64,000 nucleotides of DNA, taken from contig NC_087112.1 in NCBI RefSeq assembly GCF_963855985.1, forward strand, positions 4,652,501 through 4,716,500, given 5' to 3'. Position numbers and translations under genes: made by a program. Below, one piece after another: positions 59,430-64,000 of the stretch. Source of the stretch: Ostrinia nubilalis. Its lineage: Eukaryota > Arthropoda > Insecta > Lepidoptera > Crambidae. The first letter of the stretch is position 1. Every line of letters begins with the position of its first letter. Below the pieces are notes generated by a model. It did not search any database. It had not been told where the DNA came from and was given only the letters and a program-made list of their open reading frames with translations.

Positions 59430-60240
59430 AATAAAGGACAGTGCCAATCCATGTATGGAAGTTGGACCAAGTGCTGCCCAGAATGAAACTATAGTGCATT
59501 TTGTTCCTCAGGCCAATACTAATTTGTAAACCGGAGCGCACTGAAATCTATCCCTGGAGTTAAGAGAAAAAAAGAGTTTTATTTGGAATTATTTACATAC
59601 AAAATATCATCGATGTATACCTCTACGCATAAGATTGCGCGATTTTGGCATTAAATAACACTCGCTATGTTGAACTTAACCATACTGCATCCGTACACCT
59701 TACTTTAGTACGACTTCGATATTATTTATAAGCGATCAAGCGCTGTTGCAGTAGTTTGGTTAGTTGACCGAAATTAATTATTTCCAAAATGGAGCAAGAA
59801 GTTTTAGCTTACAATAACTTCAATAATCGATTTTAATACACCAATAAATTGATTTTTCGCAAGGATAGAGAACTAAAACTTCTTGCTTCATTTTGGAAAT
59901 AATGATTTCTGTCAACTAACCAAACTATTGCAACAGCGCTAGATCGCTTATAAAGAATCTCTAAGTCGCACTAAAGTAAGGTGTACGGATGCAGTATGGT
60001 TAAGTTCAATATAGCGAGTGTTATTTAATGCCAAAATCACGAAATCTTATGCGTAGTACGTATATATCGATGATATTTTGTATGTAAATATTTCAAAACA
60101 AAACTCTTTTTTTCTCTTAACTCCAGGGATAGATTGCAGTGCGCTTCGGTTTACACATTAGTATTGGCCTGAGGAACAAAATGCACTATGGGTTGATTCT
60201 GGGCAACACTTGGTCCAGACCCTGGCACTATCCTTTAGGT
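59430..60240. mobile_element. Foldback element with ~370-bp inverted arms
   Basis: The left arm (59430-59807) and right arm (59873-60240) are inverted copies, about 90% alike by eye, around a 65-base loop. Matching words include GACCAAGTGYTGCCCAGAAT, CTCAGGCCAATACTAATKTG, TACACCTTACTTTAGTRCGA and CAAGAAGTTTTAG next to the loop. The outer ends TAAAGGAYAGTGCCA mark the limits. The left arm has about 12 extra bases near its end. There is no protein frame. A transcript through it would form a long hairpin RNA. Confidence 0.85.
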
Positions 60241-61689
60241 AATTCTGCAGAATCTAGTACAAAGATAATTTCAGCCTTACCACAAACACAGCCTAATATT
60301 CCACACAGCTTTGCATATTCGTATAAGTAATGAACATCCATCTACGCACGTGTAGAATAAGAGTAATATATTATGTGTCTCTGAAAAGCGCATGGATACT
60401 CTAAATTACAATGTCTGGCTTTCAAGTTTCAAGTCGTGGTTCCGTACAGGATAGAGCTCACATCGTCTTGATATCTAAATAAGGGGTAGTGTGTCTATGG
60501 TTTATGGGTTATTTGAGAAATATTAAGAAAGTGGGACTAAGCTGTATATTGAAATTATTAAGTCTATTCTCGTTTGTGACTAAGTGACCAGTCTAAAGCA
60601 TTTGACACAGTTTATGGTCACATTATCTTTGTTTCCAACAACTATTACTAGCTCAGTATTAGGGCTATAACATTATTTCAGATTGATTTCAAATAAATTT
60701 AGGATTCAAATATCAATCTTTATCATTCAGAGCAAAGTATCAAATAACCAACCTTTTCCGTGCAATAAATAGTTAGTAATGGTAGCCCTTACTCAACCGT
60801 TATAGATTTCAACATCCAGCTGACGTCAGGGACACGACTACCCCCCAAAAACGTAATCGGGGCGGGGTCAAGGGGGTCGGCGGTCACTCGTCATAATTGC
60901 TCATCCAGTTGTGCCGGTTTTAAAGTTGTGGATCGAGTAACGACCCTTGTGGCACTCCAACTCCGCAATTTTTGTAGTGACCTCACAGAAATGAGGCGGG
61001 TGGAAAATGCGATGGAAAACGATAAATATAGACCAAAGAAAGTTAAGTACACTGGTGACAGAAATTCATGAAATTGATGAAACTAAAAATATTTAGTTAA
61101 TAGGTAGCGCTGTTGTACTTTTACCTACATGTCCTGATATGACAGTAACTAACTTAGTTCTGCAGCTGGGTGTCTTCTATAATAATTACTAATGTGAGTT
61201 TTAAGCATTTTTAGTTTTAAACTGACACATCAAGTTTTTTTTGCGGAATTCCTGTTTATACTTTAACTAAAGTTAAGTGCGATCGTCATCAAATCAACTT
61301 CTCCACTTGCTAATAGGATTTTGAACTTTCTGCCTTTAGCATAAGGTTCAAAATTGCAACTCAAACATTAAAAATATCTCATCAACCCCGCAGCAATTGG
61401 CTACCCTACCCCGAACACCTGAGCGCGCGATATATCACTCAAGTCTGAGATGACTCGCGCTCAGATAGCGTTTAGTTCGCAACTGCAGATAGCTTGTTTG
61501 TGCTCAGTTACCAGAGTTATCTTAATATTCGAATCGTATACTTATAAATATAGTAAAGATGTGGAATTCTATAGCTATAACTAAATCTTTAACGTTTTTA
61601 GGCTCTCCTTTGTCTAGTATAAAACTACCTAATTTGAATAACTTTGTTCGCGTCTAGTATTTCTTGCAGTCTTTAGATCTTATAGAGAG
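60241..61689. other. Intron DNA, nothing recognised
   Basis: GC-richer patches at 60820-61010 and 61380-61470 carry no frame or motif I recognise. Confidence 0.4.
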
Positions 61690-61858
61690 CCAAGCTCCTA
61701 ATGTATGGGGGCAGCAAGGTTCTGAAGTGGAGGCTACGTACCAGAAAACGCAACGGGACTCCACTCATAAGGTGGACCGACGACCTCACAAAGGTTGTGG
61801 AAATCATTGGGGGAGGCCTATGTTCAGGGACGTCCTGTGGCTGAAATGATGATGATAA
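61690..61858 (+). mobile_element. RTE 3' fragment, (ATG)n tail
   Basis: The wording GGTTCTGAAGTGGAGGCTAC, AAGGTGGACCGACGACCTC, GGGGGAGGCCTATGTTCAG and GATGATGATAATG fits the RTE C-terminus and tail. It has an internal deletion (CAGCAGTGG lost) and frameshifts. Confidence 0.8.
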
Positions 61859-62283
61859 TGAAACTTTTAATTCTCATCGTTATAGCGTTCTGCGTGAATT
61901 CTTGTCTTAATTTCTTTACAAAACCTACCTTAGTTTGAACCTTTGTACTACTTGTCAACCTTTTCCCTTACAGGTTGCATTCCAGCTTCCTTATAGCTTG
62001 TATTCCATTCATGAACATCTACATTGAACCGAAACCCAATGCTCCTTAAAAGGCAACCATCATTCCCCTGTCAATACTAGTTACATATCCCGGCTTCAGC
62101 CAGGCATTCTCGCTTGACTAATTAGGAGAGCGTTCGCCACCTTATCCGCAATCAGGTATGTAGCACTGTAACGTCTGCTCTGGCAGTGCTGGTGGAAGTC
62201 ATAAGCGGAGAGGGAGAGAAGTAGGTTAAGTTTGACAAAATACAGATAAAGTTAAGGTTACTGGCATTGCTTAAGAAAAAGTC

Positions 62284-62345
62284 AACCAAAAGACGTCCAC
62301 TGCCAGAAAAAGGCCTAAAGATTTTCACAACGATTCCCATATCCA
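62284..62345 (-). repeat. RTE 3' end relic
   Basis: AAAAGACGTCCACTGCCAGA, then AAAAGGCCT and GATTTTCACAACGATTCC: the reverse complement of a diverged RTE 3' core. About 270 bases to the right, on the plus strand, GAGGAGGCCACGTTTCAGC, then AAACGTAGTGAAGGTCGC, encodes ERRPRFSKRSEGRS, another RTE fragment. Confidence 0.5.
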
Positions 62346-63114
62346 GGCGAACTGAGAGTAGATAGTGGAAGACTGCGAAGGATAAGCATCATGTCAGCCA
62401 GTTGCAGTCTTTGGATTTTTTACGTCCAGCAGTGCAATGAAACTGACTTCTACTAGATGACAGTAAAGGCTCAAAATGTAACGGGCATCCAAGAACATGA
62501 TCTCCTGTTTTTTTCTTCCAGGCACTAAGGCTCTTTTGCAGAAGTGACCAACAAAATGTAAGCGCGCGCGGACATCTGCTAGATGAGAGGATGAACAGGT
62601 TCTAGGTCTTATGGAGAGGAGGCCACGTTTCAGCAAACGTAGTGAAGGTCGCTCATCAACCGATGATGGATAGAAAACTTATTTCTTAAAACATCCCACA
62701 ATTCTCATGTTATCTTTACACCACCATTTCTGCATCTCCTTTAACTTAGACTAGCCCCCTATTCCATCTCGCTAACAGACGCCGCCACGGAAATATGGCC
62801 GTCCAAACTGACAAGATCTCCGGCTACACATTCATCTTGCCGGATCCCTGCCACAATACCACCGGCACGGGAGGCGAGGCAGACCAGTTTACCCTGGTCG
62901 CGCGATCTTTGATTATCAGTGCGGGTTCGATTCCGTTTTGATACCCACCTCGTTACTGTGTATCAATTAAATAACGTAATGCGATGCGGCTTAGCTGAAA
63001 TAATTATGGAGATGAAATTGTGTGATGTGCGCGAAACGGGAATTTGAGTGGAAATGACGATTTGAGATAATTTGCTTTAATTTTCTTTATTTTGCATGTT
63101 CTTAGCGAGCTTTG

Positions 63115-63268
63115 GTGGTGTACAAGGACCGACGATCTTATAAAGGCAGTAAGAAGGCGCTCGATGCAGGCCGCTACCAACCGGGCAATATAAATAGAAA
63201 AAAAATCATTGGGGTAGGTTAGTTCAGCAGTGGACGTCCTGTAGCTGATTATTATGATGACGATGATG
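63115..63268 (+). mobile_element. RTE 3' fragment, (ATG)n tail
   Basis: CAAGGACCGACGATCTTATA, AAGGCGCTCGATGCAGGCCG and TTCAGCAGTGGACGTCCTGT are followed by ATTATGATGACGATGATGA. A run of A residues has replaced part of the middle. Confidence 0.8.
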
Positions 63269-63550
63269 AAGTTTTGGGGTTTTAATAGCAAACTTGGAAC
63301 TTTCAGCAACGTCCTAAATACACCGGAATCCTAAGATAGCTATGTGATTAAGAAATATTGTTAAAAAGTATTAACTAGCCTTGTTTGCTATTCAAAAAAG
63401 TATTTTAACTAACAGTTAAAAAAACTGATGCCACCGTTAAATCAAAAGGAACAAGAAACAACAGGATGACAGACAAACAAATATACTTCCATGTATGTAA
63501 AGATTCCGCCTCCCGCCAGTTACTCATGTAAGAGAAACTTTACTTGATTT

Positions 63551-63600
63551 ATGCCTCGATAGCTCAGTGGTTCAGACGATATTTTCCAAGTTACAAGTCG
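63551..63600 (+). repeat. tRNA-like A-box fragment
   Basis: TGCCTCGATAGCTCAGTGGT matches the start and D-arm (A-box) of a tRNA or tRNA-derived SINE. The sequence after it does not fold into an anticodon or T arm, so it is not a tRNA gene. Confidence 0.4.
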
Positions 63601-63800
63601 AACAAAGTTCGAAGTGTAGCCTACATACTAAACATGTGTACAGATCAGAATATGGTTGCTTTTTAATATCGGCTTCGTTTACATGAAGTGGCTTTTTAAC
63701 AGAGGTATAAAATGATATTTCTTGTAAAAAAGAGTCTGAAACGATTAGATTCCTAGATGGGGAATCAACATCTCAACTATTCTACTACAAACTTACTTAA

Positions 63801-63977
63801 CCTAGGCGCAGACCATCGATTTTTCGTCGGCCGATAGTTTAGTCGGGCAGTTGATCAGTATGGGCATGTATGGGAGTGCGCACATTACACCGATTTGATT
63901 TGGCCGATTCTTCGTACAAATTAAAATCGGGCACAACTATCGGCCAACTAAAAATCGATGGTCCTCGTAAGACTAGG
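63801..63977. mobile_element. MITE of the CGGCCGATAGTT family
   Basis: The inverted arms ACCATCGATTTTTCGTCGGC, then CGATAGTT, and ACCATCGATTTTTAGTTGGC, then CGATAGTT, lie inside an outer CCTAG/CTAGG pair. The centre contains CAGTATGGGCATGTATGGGA, GTGCGCA and GGCCGATTCTTCGTAC. The copy at 36186-36310 is a diverged relative in opposite orientation. Confidence 0.8.
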
Positions 63978-64000
63978 CTTACTATTAACCTGTCATTTTA

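Overview
The window is AT-rich nuclear DNA from a lepidopteran insect, a moth or butterfly. The family level cannot be resolved from the sequence. The evidence is the repeat content: RTE-type retrotransposon 3' ends built around a conserved core (AGCAGTGGACGTC), Helitrons whose 3' hairpin reads CGCGGACGAAGCCGCG and ends in CTAG, and many small TA-, TTA- or 8-bp-TSD transposons typical of that order.

The only host protein-coding exon recognised with confidence is at 2183-2372 on the minus strand. It encodes the first part of the SUEL/galactose-binding lectin domain of the adhesion GPCR latrophilin (Cirl) and has good splice sites on both sides. The rest of that gene must lie beyond the left edge (3' exons) and to the right (5' exons). 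A GC-richer block with a consensus donor at 55192-55470 (minus) is a weak candidate for a 5' exon. If that is right, almost the whole window is one intron of about 53 kb.

Layout. 1-7 kb: MITEs, the latrophilin exon and a degenerate minisatellite. 7.2-7.5 kb: two RTE 3' fragments inserted at the same target. 14.0-14.7 kb: a complete non-autonomous Helitron with a fourfold tandem repeat. 17.8-20.6 kb: a decayed transposon with divergent terminal inverted repeats carrying a spliced gene relic, itself broken by an RTE insertion with a 5' inversion. 24.9 kb: a 33-codon ORF that reads as signal peptide plus RF-amide peptide. 25.3, 34.3 and 40.3 kb: three non-autonomous hAT elements, each with a perfect 8-bp target duplication. 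30-31.4 kb: a 5'-truncated jockey/CR1-type LINE with a long open reverse-transcriptase frame. 32-36.3 kb: Helitrons, a second gene relic, a MITE with a nested tRNA-derived SINE and two abutting MITEs. 43.1-43.6 kb: a palindromic MITE split by a LINE fragment. 46.2 and 54.3 kb: filled and empty versions of one MITE insertion site. 59.4-60.2 kb: an 810-bp foldback with arms of about 370 bp. 61-64 kb: further RTE and MITE relics.

There is no operon-like organisation and no set of genes working together. The biology here is a large intron of a neuronal receptor gene filled by successive layers of transposable elements, many with insertion boundaries that can be read directly. All similarity statements were made by eye, without alignment or database search.
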